Assembly: GCF_011064615.1 (NCBI RefSeq)
Contig: NZ_JAALJH010000036.1
Location: forward strand, 24,470-88,469
Origin: Aquisphaera insulae
GTDB lineage: Bacteria > Planctomycetota > Planctomycetia > Isosphaerales > Isosphaeraceae
Direction: 5' to 3'
Length of the DNA: 64,000 nucleotides
Of the stretch, positions 54,051 to 62,407 are shown piece after piece. Below the pieces are notes generated by a model. It was not told where the DNA came from. It did not search any database and saw only the letters and a program-made list of their open reading frames with translations. The number at the start of each line of letters is the position of its first letter. The stretch's first letter is position 1. The position numbers and the translations under genes are program-made.

Positions 54051-54941
54051 TCAGGTCGGTGAGAGATGCCCGCGCGGATCGTCATTCGCGGCCTGTTTCC
54101 AGCCGGCGGCCTCCTCGCCGTCCAACCTCAGGGTCAGGCACTTGGCGCTGCCGCCGGACTTGATGAATTCGGAGAAATCGAGCGGGCGAGTGGCGAAGCC
54201 CATCGCTCCGAGTGCGGTCGCCAGTTTGGGCGCCCCGGCATTCAGGACAACGGTCCGACCGACGACCACCGTGTTGCAACTGAAAGAGGCGGCCTCTTCC
54301 GCGGAGACCTCGATGAGGCGGGGAACCTGGTCCCGGATCACCATCCGGCCGTAGTCATCGAAGGCGCCGGGATAGTAGATCGCGGCGTCGGGGGCGATCG
54401 GACAGAAGCACGTATCGAGGTGATAGAAGCGGGGATCGACGAGTTCGACGGGCAGGACCGGGGCTCCGATCCGCTCGCCGACCCACTGATGACCGAGGAC
54501 GTCGCTGCGAATACGATAGCCGGCGAACAGAGATTCGCCGCAGAAGAGGGCGTCGCCCGCGCCCTCGAAGTACATCCCCTTCGGCAGGGGGACAACCTCG
54601 AATCCGGCGTGGCTCGCCCAGGTTTCGAAGATCGGGGTTTCTCCCTGTCGAACGCCGAAGCGGAATCGGGAAGGGAAAAACCGGCCTTCGAAAACGAGGC
54701 CGGCATTGGCGGTGAAGACCAGGTCGGGCAACCCCGGGGCGGGTTCGAGGAGCTGGACCTCCGCCCCCAGCGAGATGACCGCATCGTGGAGGGCCTGCCA
54801 CTGCCGGCGGGCGAGCGCCGGGTCGCACCCCTGGCGGATGTTCATCCAGGGATTGATCTCGTATTCGATCCCGAAATGGTCGGGCGGGCACATCAGGAGT
54901 CGAGGCCGGCCCGGCTGGACGGGTAGGTGCGTGTTCGACAT
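54051..54941 (-). CDS. Arginine dihydrolase/deiminase-like amidinotransferase-fold enzyme
   Basis: 296-residue enzyme of the guanidino-group modifying superfamily. Candidate catalytic residues are the Glu/Asp of FEGAGD (126-130), the His of FYHLDTCFCPI (H174) and the Cys of GGSAKCLTL (C268). LPDLVFTANAGLV has Asn where arginine deiminases usually have Asp, the change seen in cyanobacterial arginine dihydrolases (ArgZ/AgrE), which release ornithine and ammonia. It follows the LOR/SDH gene by 20 bases, and together they match the two halves of fused AgrE. Could instead act on dimethylarginine. Length fits the isolated domain. Confidence 0.85.
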   Translation of the reverse strand: MSNTHLPVQPGRPRLLMCPPDHFGIEYEINPWMNIRQGCDPALARRQWQALHDAVISLGAEVQLLEPAPGLPDLVFTANAGLVFEGRFFPSRFRFGVRQGETPIFETWASHAGFEVVPLPKGMYFEGAGDALFCGESLFAGYRIRSDVLGHQWVGERIGAPVLPVELVDPRFYHLDTCFCPIAPDAAIYYPGAFDDYGRMVIRDQVPRLIEVSAEEAASFSCNTVVVGRTVVLNAGAPKLATALGAMGFATRPLDFSEFIKSGGSAKCLTLRLDGEEAAGWKQAANDDPRGHLSPT

Positions 54942-54961
54942 GAGGGTCGCTCGCGTGTGAG

Positions 54962-56245
54962 TCAGGCCGTTGTCGGTGTTGCCAGCTCGGCGGCGAGGGA
55001 GCGGACGAACGGCTCGACGTCGGTGACCAGGCCGATGGTCTGGAAGGTCCCCCGGTCGCTGAGCTTCGTCACGGTCGCCGGGTTGATGTCCACGCAGACG
55101 ACCTTGACCCAGGCCGGCAGGAGATTGCCAGTGGCGATCGAATGCAGGGCGGTGGCGATGAGGAGGGCGAATCCGACGTCGCGAATCGCCTCGCGCATCC
55201 GATCCTGCGCCGCCAGGGTGTCGGTGATGACCTCGGGCAATGGGCCGTCGTCGCGGATTGAGCCGGCGAGCACCAGGTCGACGTCGTTGACGATGCACTC
55301 GTAGACGATGCCGGAGGTCAGCAGGCCGGACTCCACGGCGCGGCGGATGCCTCCCGCGCGCCGGATCGTGTTGATGGCCCGGAGATGGTGTTCGTGGCCG
55401 TGCTCGATGGGCTCTCCGCGCTCGATCGAGACGCCCAGGCTGGTGCCGTAAAGCGCCTGCTCGATGTCGTGCGTGGCCAGCGCGTTGCCGGCGAAGAGGG
55501 CCTGGATCCAGCCCTCGCGGATCATGGCCGCGACGTGGGGGGACGAGCCGGTGTGGACGATCGCCGGCCCGCCCACCAGGAGGACCTTCTTGCCGGCGGC
55601 GCGCGTGGAGCGGATGGTCTCGGCGACGCTCTTCAGGCTGACCGACTTGGGCTTCTCGCTGGAGACGTTGGAGCTCATGAATCCGAAGAGCGTGGACTCC
55701 CGGGGCCGCTCCTGGGGAATGACCCGGACGCCGGCGTGACCGACGACGATCGGCGTCCCGACGATCACGCGGACCATGGGCACGCACCGAGCGGCGCCGG
55801 ACGAGGCGTCGATCGCGATCCCGCAGTCCATCTCCTGATCCTGCACGTCAATCCAGCGGCCCTGAAGGCGGATCTGGGTCTGCTGATTGGTGGTGCTGTA
55901 GAAGCCGTCCGGGAAGGCCCCGGCGATGTCGGCCGGGACGATGCGCGCATCCTCGGGGTGGACGGGACTGGCGCCATGCTCCAGCAGGTCCGCGAGGATC
56001 TCCTGGATGGCCTCGGGACTCGCGGCCCGGATGGCGATGCGAGCATAGCTCGGGTCGGAACGGCGGACGCCGATCCTGCACTCGCGGATCTCGAAGCTCC
56101 CCCCCATCTGGAGGATCCGGTCCAGGATCTTGGGGAGCAGGAGCGAGTCCACGATGTGCCCGCGGACCTCCACCTCATCCACCGCCCCGACGGCGGCCGG
56201 GCCCCACGGGATCGCGGTGCCCTCCGGATCGTGGTGCCGAGTCAT
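54962..56245 (-). CDS. LOR/SDH-type (TIGR00300) ornithine cyclodeaminase-like protein
   Basis: 427 residues of the TIGR00300 family. The N-terminal domain has DEVEVRGHIVDSLLLPKILD and the region with HPEDARIVPADIAGAFPDGFYSTTN split as ARIVPADI and PDGFYSTTNQ; the C-terminal Rossmann part has KVLLVGGPAIVHTGSSPHVA and VCVDINPATVTKLSDRG. In AgrE this module converts ornithine to proline with release of ammonia, so paired with the next gene it would take arginine to proline. AGGAGG lies 7 bases before ATG 56245. First gene of the pair. Confidence 0.88.
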   Translation of the reverse strand: MTRHHDPEGTAIPWGPAAVGAVDEVEVRGHIVDSLLLPKILDRILQMGGSFEIRECRIGVRRSDPSYARIAIRAASPEAIQEILADLLEHGASPVHPEDARIVPADIAGAFPDGFYSTTNQQTQIRLQGRWIDVQDQEMDCGIAIDASSGAARCVPMVRVIVGTPIVVGHAGVRVIPQERPRESTLFGFMSSNVSSEKPKSVSLKSVAETIRSTRAAGKKVLLVGGPAIVHTGSSPHVAAMIREGWIQALFAGNALATHDIEQALYGTSLGVSIERGEPIEHGHEHHLRAINTIRRAGGIRRAVESGLLTSGIVYECIVNDVDLVLAGSIRDDGPLPEVITDTLAAQDRMREAIRDVGFALLIATALHSIATGNLLPAWVKVVCVDINPATVTKLSDRGTFQTIGLVTDVEPFVRSLAAELATPTTA

Positions 56246-56714
56246 TCGAAGTCCTCCTGCATGCCGTCGTCCTCCGCGATCGCGGACCGGCCGGCGGCCT
56301 GGTGGTGAATCCCACCCGGGTCAGGAACCTCCAAACTTCCCTTCCCTGATTGTCGCAGCCAGCCCGCGGAAGGCAACCGGGATGCGTTGGCCGCCGTACC
56401 TGGGGGCCGCGGAAAATGCAACCGGTCGGCCTCGACGCGATCGGTGGCCGACGCGATCGGTTGCCAGGCACTCAAGGGGAGTCATCTCGGGAAGATCGAC
56501 AACGAGAGGCATTGCGAGATCGACACGCCGATATGCCGGAAGCTACCCCTCCGCCCCCAAATGCCGATCTTGGGTGAGTGGCCACTGACTCCCCTTCGGG
56601 AGCTCTGTCCCCTTCGCGAGCTTTGACGGTCGTCCGCGTTCTTCCTTCCCGCTCATTTGGCGGACCGGATAAGATGCTTCCGATCGCACGATTGGCTTAC
56701 CAGGAGTGGCTTGC
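56246..56714. repeat. Intergenic stretch with dispersed repeat fragments
   Basis: No gene. Near 56463-56482 is a GCCAGGCACTCAAGGGGA fragment of the 29-kb repeat family. At 56588-56625 the minus strand reads AAGCTCGCGAAGGGGACA then GAGCTCCCGAAGGGGA, the same doublet that forms the end of the gene at 59401-60891. These mark the left edge of the second accessory island. Confidence 0.6.
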
Positions 56715-57311
56715 ATGCCCCGAACAGCTCGACGGCGATGGGCGGCTGCGTGGATCGGCCTGGCCCTGACCCCGGCTCTTGCCGGATGTGCCGACACCGC
56801 CCCCGTCCCAGCCGCCTCGACCGGCCCGGCTGCCTCGGCCGCCCCGACGGCCGGAGGATCGCCCAGCCCTCGCCCAACCGGAGGAGACGAGATGTCCACG
56901 AAAGACGACCTGGCGGCGACGGGCTCGAAATTCAACCCCCTCTCGGACGCGGAGGCGCGCGTGATCCTCGGCAAGGGGACGGAGAGGCCCTTCGTCGGCG
57001 AGTACACCGACCTCAAGGAGGCCGGGACCTACGTCTGCCGCCGCTGCAATGCGCCGCTCTATCGCTCCGAGGACAAGTTCGCCAGCGAATGCGGCTGGCC
57101 CAGCTTCGACGACGAGATCAAGGGGGCGGTCAAGAAGGTCGCCGACAGCGACGGGTATCGCACCGAGATCCTCTGCCAGAATTGCGGCGGCCATCTCGGG
57201 CATGTCTTCGTGGGAGAGGGCTTCACGGCCAAGAACACGCGGCACTGCGTGAACTCCGTCTCGATGAAGTTCTATCCCAAGGGCAAGGAGCTGCCCGCCG
57301 TGATCAAGTAG
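56715..57311 (+). CDS. msrB: Peptide-methionine (R)-S-oxide reductase, lipoprotein form
   Basis: 198 residues. Repairs oxidised methionine (R form) in proteins. The catalytic Cys lies in RHCVNSVSMKF, the zinc site in CRRC and CQNC, and the fold in SECGWPSFDDEIKG. A lipoprotein signal with lipobox ALAGC and a Pro/Thr/Ser-rich linker of 40 residues precede it, so the enzyme should sit on the outside of a membrane, guarding envelope proteins. ATG 56715 follows AGGAG at 8 bases. Stands alone between repeat tracts. Confidence 0.95.
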   Translation: MPRTARRRWAAAWIGLALTPALAGCADTAPVPAASTGPAASAAPTAGGSPSPRPTGGDEMSTKDDLAATGSKFNPLSDAEARVILGKGTERPFVGEYTDLKEAGTYVCRRCNAPLYRSEDKFASECGWPSFDDEIKGAVKKVADSDGYRTEILCQNCGGHLGHVFVGEGFTAKNTRHCVNSVSMKFYPKGKELPAVIK

Positions 57312-57747
57312 CGGCGTGGTGACCTTCCCGTAGCCTCGTCGTCGGCCCGAACCTTGAAGCGTGTCAGAGGCCGCGCCGGCGGGGGCACGGCTCGCGGCGA
57401 ACCGCCCACACGCCTTGAACTGGCTGGGCCCCTCGCGGGCCGCGACGGATTTCGTGCCCACGCGTCGCCCACTGGAGTGCATCATCTCGGCCGAGAGGAT
57501 TAATGCCAGGCGTCCAAGAAAGGCAAAGCACCCAAGGAAGGCAAGTTTCAAAGGTGTGCGGCAATGCACGTAAAAATGGGAAGACTGAGGCAAGCGAGCT
57601 ATTTGCAGCCGATAGGCTTGTTGGCCCCGCGATGCATGCTAGCCATCGGTTTCCCACAGCCTAAACATCTTGATGCCTGATCACCGTGCTGCTGCGCTTG
57701 CCCAGTGAGCAGGTATGCAAGATACCGACAATGATTGGAGAGGACTG
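57312..57747. other. Intergenic stretch upstream of the AlbA_2 gene
   Basis: No gene. About 57500-57560 is a purine-rich, repeat-like tract (AAGGCAAAGCACCCAAGGAA) similar to short modules at 58810-58880. Base composition falls to the right, marking the change from the core genome to AT-richer sequence. Confidence 0.5.
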
Positions 57748-58764
57748 ATGCCGACATCTGGCGGACCTTCGCTTGCGCGGGGATTTTACGAGCAGTTCCT
57801 GGGAACCAGCGACAAGCCGGGATTCGTAAGGGGCTTGGTGAACTCGACGCCGCTCACCTTCGAGAAAGAATGGCTGGAATTCAAAGTATGCCCAGTTGAT
57901 ACTGCCAATCCGCAGAAGGCTGAGCAGAAGTTAAAGACTCTGTGGGCAACCAACCTTGCGGCGTTTGCGAACACGGAAGGCGGTGTTCTGATTTGGGGTA
58001 TAAAAGCAAAGGAAGTGGATAAGATCGATGCAGCATGCGGTGTCGAGATGGTACCGAGGCCGGAAGAGCTTCGGTCGAGATTGATGCAACTTCACCACTT
58101 GGCGACGAATCCGCCTCTGTCTGGAGTTGAGGTGCATGCGGTAACGGATGAAGGTGAAAAAGGCTTCGTCGTCTGTTACATCCCACAAGGCCGCTTTGTG
58201 CCTTACCGGGCGGAGTTCGACATCAATCAGTATTACATACGCGTTGGTGATGATTCAGTTGTTCCAAGTCCGGTTATCCTCCGGCGGCTGTTTTTCCCCC
58301 AGTCACTTGCAAGAATCGAGGTGCTCGTAGATTTGTACTTTGAAAAACCGCCGGAGGCCGACCAATCGGTCAGACGATATCATTACGATGTCACCATGAG
58401 AAATATAGGCAATACTACGGCACATGATGTTTACATCGTCATTGAAGATGACCTTTATGATCTGCGAGCGTCGAACGGCTTAACGGCTTTGACCGGATGG
58501 AGACCTGTAACTGTAACCGGTAATAGGAGCAGTTTTACTTCAATGGTGCCCATTCACCCCGGCCTCTCGGCCCCGGTAGCAACCTCTCAAAAATGGTATG
58601 GCATGCCCAGTGAGGGGTTAGATATCAAGGTTTGGGTGTACTGGAGGGATGCTGAGCACCAAACATTAGCCACGACGTTTGCAAGCGGAGAAGTGATGAG
58701 AAGTGCAAGAATATACGATAAAATTCAACATATATGCACTGCTATGGACTTGGAACTCCAGTGA
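57748..58764 (+). CDS. AlbA_2 (Schlafen-like) domain protein
   Basis: 338 residues. The AlbA_2 domain covers about 36-180 with EKEWLEFKVCPV, LAAFANTEGGVLIWGIKA, a nucleotide-binding type layout, and IRVGDDSV. The C-terminal 140 residues form a beta-sandwich with RNIGNTTAHDVYIVIEDD, a CARDB/arrestin-like pattern. ATG 57748 is preferred because GGAGAGG lies 5 bases before it; ATG 57715 is the alternative. The gene is clearly lower in GC than its surroundings. Schlafen-type proteins occur in defence and regulatory roles, but no partner gene of a known system lies beside it, so function is open. Confidence 0.82.
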   Translation: MPTSGGPSLARGFYEQFLGTSDKPGFVRGLVNSTPLTFEKEWLEFKVCPVDTANPQKAEQKLKTLWATNLAAFANTEGGVLIWGIKAKEVDKIDAACGVEMVPRPEELRSRLMQLHHLATNPPLSGVEVHAVTDEGEKGFVVCYIPQGRFVPYRAEFDINQYYIRVGDDSVVPSPVILRRLFFPQSLARIEVLVDLYFEKPPEADQSVRRYHYDVTMRNIGNTTAHDVYIVIEDDLYDLRASNGLTALTGWRPVTVTGNRSSFTSMVPIHPGLSAPVATSQKWYGMPSEGLDIKVWVYWRDAEHQTLATTFASGEVMRSARIYDKIQHICTAMDLELQ

Positions 58765-59400
58765 GAGCGAACATCTGGACATTGCGTGAGCCTCGAAGAC
58801 GGCGAAGTCCAACACGAAAGCCAGAAAGCCAAAGCTACGCATCCACGAAAAGCCAAAAAGCAAAAGCAAGAAGCCAAAGCCAGGTATCCGAAACGCGAAC
58901 TCGGCAGGCCCTGCTCCCTCGGGTATGGGCCCTTCGTCCACGCCCCCTGCCGGCCCAACGTGAAGTCGACATTCTGGTTCTGGCGCATGCGGAAGACGCC
59001 GAAAACGCCGCGATCGAGCAATATCCCGAGATGAGCATAAGAGCAAAAGCCACGATCTCTCAGGCCCACATCGCCCGCCTCCAGATCCTTCGAAATCCCC
59101 GCCGCCCCGGTCGCGTCATGGGCCCCAACGCCGTCATCGTCATGCCTCGAAGAGGACACAGCGATTGCTCTCGCGATGCCTCGAAGGGGACACAGCGATT
59201 GCTCTCGCATGTCTGATGGGGCTGGGCGATTCTCGATTCGACGCGGCGTTCAGGAGCCAATCCCGAGCGTCGGGACAGGCCTGGAGACCTTGACGGTCTG
59301 CCGTCGTGATCGCCTGCACTTTTGCCGATGAAGACCGCCTCCACGCTGATGGCATTGATTCAAGAGTTGCCTGTGCTTCCTGGATCTCCAGGGACAATCG
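58765..59400. repeat. Repeat-rich stretch between two accessory genes
   Basis: From left: a purine-rich tract of AAAGCCA-like units at 58810-58885; a stretch at 58950-59140 whose plus strand reads REVDILVLAHAEDAENAAIE and on to VMGPNAVIVMPR, which looks like a gene fragment without a start; then a 34-base tandem repeat; then a segment at 59195-59248 homologous to 61401-61454. No intact gene. Confidence 0.6.
59142..59208 (+). repeat. 34-bp tandem repeat (two units)
   Basis: Units start at 59142 and 59176 and differ by one base in the shared ATGCCTCGAAG-GGACACAG part, followed by CGATTGCTCTCGC. The GGACACAGCGATTGCTC core recurs at 61392-61411 and, inverted, at 59391-59412. Confidence 0.8.
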
Positions 59401-60891
59401 CTATGTCTCCTTCGGGAGCTTCATGTCCCCTTCGCGAGCTTGAATTGCATCCAGAGCACGAGAATACGCATCTCCTGGCAAGTCTAAGAGGGCCTGGATG
59501 ACTGGTGAACGGTGCTCGCCGGTGAACATAAACCAAAACCCAGGGATATCCGAGTGATGCATCCGTTCCCATTCCCAGTCTCCATTCATATTGTCGGAGT
59601 TTGGGTCTCCGAACTGTCGCTCGAGAGCGTCTCGATAGGACTTGTAGGCCTTCGCCAGATCTGCGGTTAAACCGTCCTCGGGCAGTTTGCCGAGATGCTG
59701 GAGTAGCAGGATGTCTTTCCAATATCCGTCGAGCACAAGATCACGTCCTCCACTCCATTTTTGTGTGGAGAATTTCAATCCGGCATTAATAAAAGGCTCG
59801 CGCCCTTTGTCGGTCTGTAGCACCCACATTGCCTTCATCGGTCCAAAAGCCAAGCGAACAGCCATGTAATCGTCAACGGGCGTCGTTTTCGGGACCTTAC
59901 CGCAGACCATCTTGGATTTTGTGACATTTAGGCGAGTCCTCTCGGACAGCTCTTTAGCCGTAGGCAGACAGCGCTTCAGAAAGACCGCGACCTCTACTGC
60001 GGTACTGAAAACCTCGATCTCTTTGCCGAAATAATCCTCAGTGCCCGTGGGCATAGTGGGATCGAGAATTACCAACTTCTTTTTGAGTTCGAGAAAATTG
60101 GCAATCTCTACGTCTGTCCAGGAGCCGTAAACTTTGCCATTGGGAATGTTGCGAATGAAAATGGCAGCGTCGCTCGCCGCCGCAAGCGCAGGGGTATCGT
60201 CGCCCCATTGCTCCCCATAATAGCTCATTGCATCGGCAGATTGATGGGCATCGCCGATGCCCGCTCGACACATGATTAGCAGAGTGGGCTTTCGCATGCG
60301 TTTGGGCACATCGAAACCCGCCCGGGTAACGCCGTAACAGTTGCCTGACTCGCCTCGGTATCCGCCTGTCATGTAAGCGACACTGCCGAGGGTCTCGACA
60401 AGTTGATTGACAGTTTCGAGCATCTGCATGCCTTGCTTGATGTTCAGTCTCGCAGCGCCAAGAAGTGCAATAACGGGAATTTCCTTGTCCCATAATTCAT
60501 TTAAATATGCGGCGACTTCGGGCGTGTCTTTTCCCAAATTAACAGGGCGATCACCGTACATGTTTTGTCGAACAAATATCTGAAGTCGATTGCCCTTTCT
60601 CTGAATTCCGAATCGTTCCCACTGCATACCCTGCTTCGCAGTGTCGTGATATCGAATGATCTGGAAAGCGTCAGGGTCGAGCGCGAACTTGGCCCCATCT
60701 TTCGAGTCGCCGACCGAATTCTTCTCGAGATTGTCGAAGGCGCTACCAACGAACTTATCGATCTTCCCGCGACGGTCGATCTCCTTCTGCCTCAGGTTTT
60801 CGTAGGCCGCCTCAACTGCGGCAAGTTCGAGCGGAGTAAGCTTGATGCCTTTCGTCGCAAACCTTTGGCTCCACGTCCGGGGAGAGCTCAT
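59401..60891 (-). CDS. SLOG/LOG-like Rossmann protein, uncharacterised
   Basis: 496 residues, lower GC than the core genome, AGGAAA 7 bases before ATG 60891. Residues about 136-280 form a Rossmann-like domain with IPVIALLGAARLNI, YMTGGYRGESGNCYGVTRAG (175-194) and ASDAAIFIRNIPNGKVYGSW plus LVILDP, the layout of LOG/TIR-relative SLOG domains that bind or process nucleotides. The first 135 and last 150 residues are unassigned. The final codons REGDMKLPKET lie inside a dispersed repeat, so the native C-terminus may have been replaced. No operon partner; convergent with the AlbA_2 gene. Function unknown. Confidence 0.72.
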   Translation of the reverse strand: MSSPRTWSQRFATKGIKLTPLELAAVEAAYENLRQKEIDRRGKIDKFVGSAFDNLEKNSVGDSKDGAKFALDPDAFQIIRYHDTAKQGMQWERFGIQRKGNRLQIFVRQNMYGDRPVNLGKDTPEVAAYLNELWDKEIPVIALLGAARLNIKQGMQMLETVNQLVETLGSVAYMTGGYRGESGNCYGVTRAGFDVPKRMRKPTLLIMCRAGIGDAHQSADAMSYYGEQWGDDTPALAAASDAAIFIRNIPNGKVYGSWTDVEIANFLELKKKLVILDPTMPTGTEDYFGKEIEVFSTAVEVAVFLKRCLPTAKELSERTRLNVTKSKMVCGKVPKTTPVDDYMAVRLAFGPMKAMWVLQTDKGREPFINAGLKFSTQKWSGGRDLVLDGYWKDILLLQHLGKLPEDGLTADLAKAYKSYRDALERQFGDPNSDNMNGDWEWERMHHSDIPGFWFMFTGEHRSPVIQALLDLPGDAYSRALDAIQAREGDMKLPKET

Positions 60892-61056
60892 CGAGGTTTT
60901 TCCTGTTAAGTCGTGAAGCCTTCAGCGGTAGGAGAGAAGCTGTTCAACTCAGAGGCTGGCTGAATACCGACTATAGCATCCCCGCAGTTTGGTTACGACA
61001 AGGATAGCCGGATTGACGAGTGCGGCCCCTCGGAGGTCTTTTTTATCCTCATGCCT

Positions 61057-61236
61057 CTAGCACCGGCGTCCGACCTCGTCGTGGTAGCGGCGTTCGACGA
61101 ATTCCTTCTGGGCGTCGATCACTCCGTTGCGGATCACGATGCCCCCAGCTTCTGGAGCATCTTGGCGATCCGCTCCCGGATGATCCTGCTCTCCAACTCG
61201 TCGTCCTTGGCCAGCTTCCGAAGGACATCGAGGACA
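61057..61236 (-). pseudogene. Truncated, frameshifted gene fragment
   Basis: Minus strand reads LRKLAKDDELESRIIRERIA then KMLQKLG in one frame and GIVIRNGVIDAQKEFVERRY then HDEVGRRC and a stop at 61057 in the next. One missing G in the run at 61142-61146 explains the shift. The 5' side runs directly into repeat sequence, so only the end of the gene survives. Family not recognised. Confidence 0.5.
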
Positions 61237-61340
61237 TCGAAGGCCCGAGGACATCGAAGGCCAGGCACCCAAAGTGAGGCACCCAAAGCGGGTGGTCTGG
61301 GCAATAAAGAGAGGAAAGTAGGGCAATCCGGTCGGGATTG
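61233..61340 (+). repeat. Diverged copy of the dispersed repeat
   Basis: Doubled GGACATCGAAGGC, then CCAGGCACCCAAAGTGAGGC, AGCGGGTGGTCTGGGCAATA and AAGAGAGGAAAGTAGGGC, following the order of the copies at 29.5 and 30.9 kb. A further short module lies at 61467-61490. Confidence 0.7.
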
Positions 61341-61396
61341 GGACAGCACCCCGATGGGGAGGACAGCACCCCGATGGGGACACACCCCGATGGGGA
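61341..61396 (+). repeat. 20-bp tandem repeat
   Basis: GGACAGCACCCCGATGGGGA occurs twice exactly (61341 and 61361), then a shortened third unit CACACCCCGATGGGGA. It runs straight into the GGACATAGCGATTGCTC module. The remaining parts of 60892-61619 hold no supported gene. Confidence 0.85.
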
Positions 61397-61619
61397 CATA
61401 GCGATTGCTCCCGGTTGTCTGAAGGAGCTGGGGCATTCTCAATTCGACGCGGCGGCGTATGCTTCCATCGGAGGTGAGGCATCGAAGGCCGGGCACCCAA
61501 AGCGGTCATCGTGTCAAAACGGAGAGCCGGGTAGGCGAGTCCTGCCCGGCTCTCGGCGTTCCTGGGTATCGCTCTCCGTTACTAGACCCCTCGCACGCTT
61601 CGCCAGCTCGTCCTGTGCC

Positions 61620-62384
61620 TCAACGGACCGGGGCGATGCTGGACGTGCCGTACCTGGCGAACCAATCCTCGAACCGCGTCGGCGTGATGATGGCCCCGTC
61701 ACCCGGGTTCAGCCCGCGCTCATCCATCGCCGCGCCGAAATAGCCTGCCTCGGGGTCCGCGACCACCTTCCGATCGTCGCCGCTCGCGGCGAGGAAGCGT
61801 CCCACGAAATCGGCGATGGAGAGCGATTCGGGCCCCGCCACCTCGAGCGTGCCGTTCGCTGGCGGCTTGAGGGCGACATCGGCGAGGGTGGAGGCCACGT
61901 CGTCGGCGGCCAGCGGCTGCATGGGGGCCGTCGAGAGCCGGACCTCGCCGTCGGCCCGGCCGGCGATCCCGCCGAGGAACTCGAAGAACTGCGTGGCGCG
62001 GAGGATCGTGTACGGAATCCCGCCGGATTGGATCAGGCCTTCCTGCGCGACCTTGGCCCGCATGTAGCCGCTGTCCTCCATCCGGTCCGCCCCAACCACC
62101 GACAGGGCGACGTGGTGCCAGACGCCGGCGGCCTCTTCTGCGGCGAGGACGTTGCCGGTCGAGGTCGTGAAGAAGTCCATCACCGCCTCGTCCGACCAGG
62201 ACGGCGAGTTCGAGACGTCCACGACAACCTGCGCGGCCGCGAACGCCTCGGCCAGCCCTTCGCCGGTCAGGGTGTTCACGCCCGTCGAAGGTGACGCCGA
62301 CACAACCTCATGGCCTCGCTCGGCCAGGTTCGCCACGAGTTTCTTGCCGATGAGCCCGCTGCCGCCGATGACCACGACCTTCAT
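61620..62384 (-). CDS. NmrA-like/NAD(P)H-binding SDR protein
   Basis: 254 residues, atypical short-chain dehydrogenase with the NAD(P) motif VVVIGGSGLIGKKLVANL at the start, SVVGADRM, and GIPYTILRATQFFEFLGG, the pattern of NmrA-like redox sensors and small epimerase-type reductases. The catalytic YxxxK of classical enzymes is not clear. GGGAG precedes ATG 62384; a start nine codons upstream would overlap the sigma gene. Last gene of the cupin-sigma-reductase operon, 23 bases after the sigma stop, and fits the oxidoreductase/epimerase partners usual for ECF41 sigma factors. Confidence 0.9.
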   Translation of the reverse strand: MKVVVIGGSGLIGKKLVANLAERGHEVVSASPSTGVNTLTGEGLAEAFAAAQVVVDVSNSPSWSDEAVMDFFTTSTGNVLAAEEAAGVWHHVALSVVGADRMEDSGYMRAKVAQEGLIQSGGIPYTILRATQFFEFLGGIAGRADGEVRLSTAPMQPLAADDVASTLADVALKPPANGTLEVAGPESLSIADFVGRFLAASGDDRKVVADPEAGYFGAAMDERGLNPGDGAIITPTRFEDWFARYGTSSIAPVR

Positions 62385-62407
62385 GTTGATCTCCCATCTG
62401 TTTCGCC

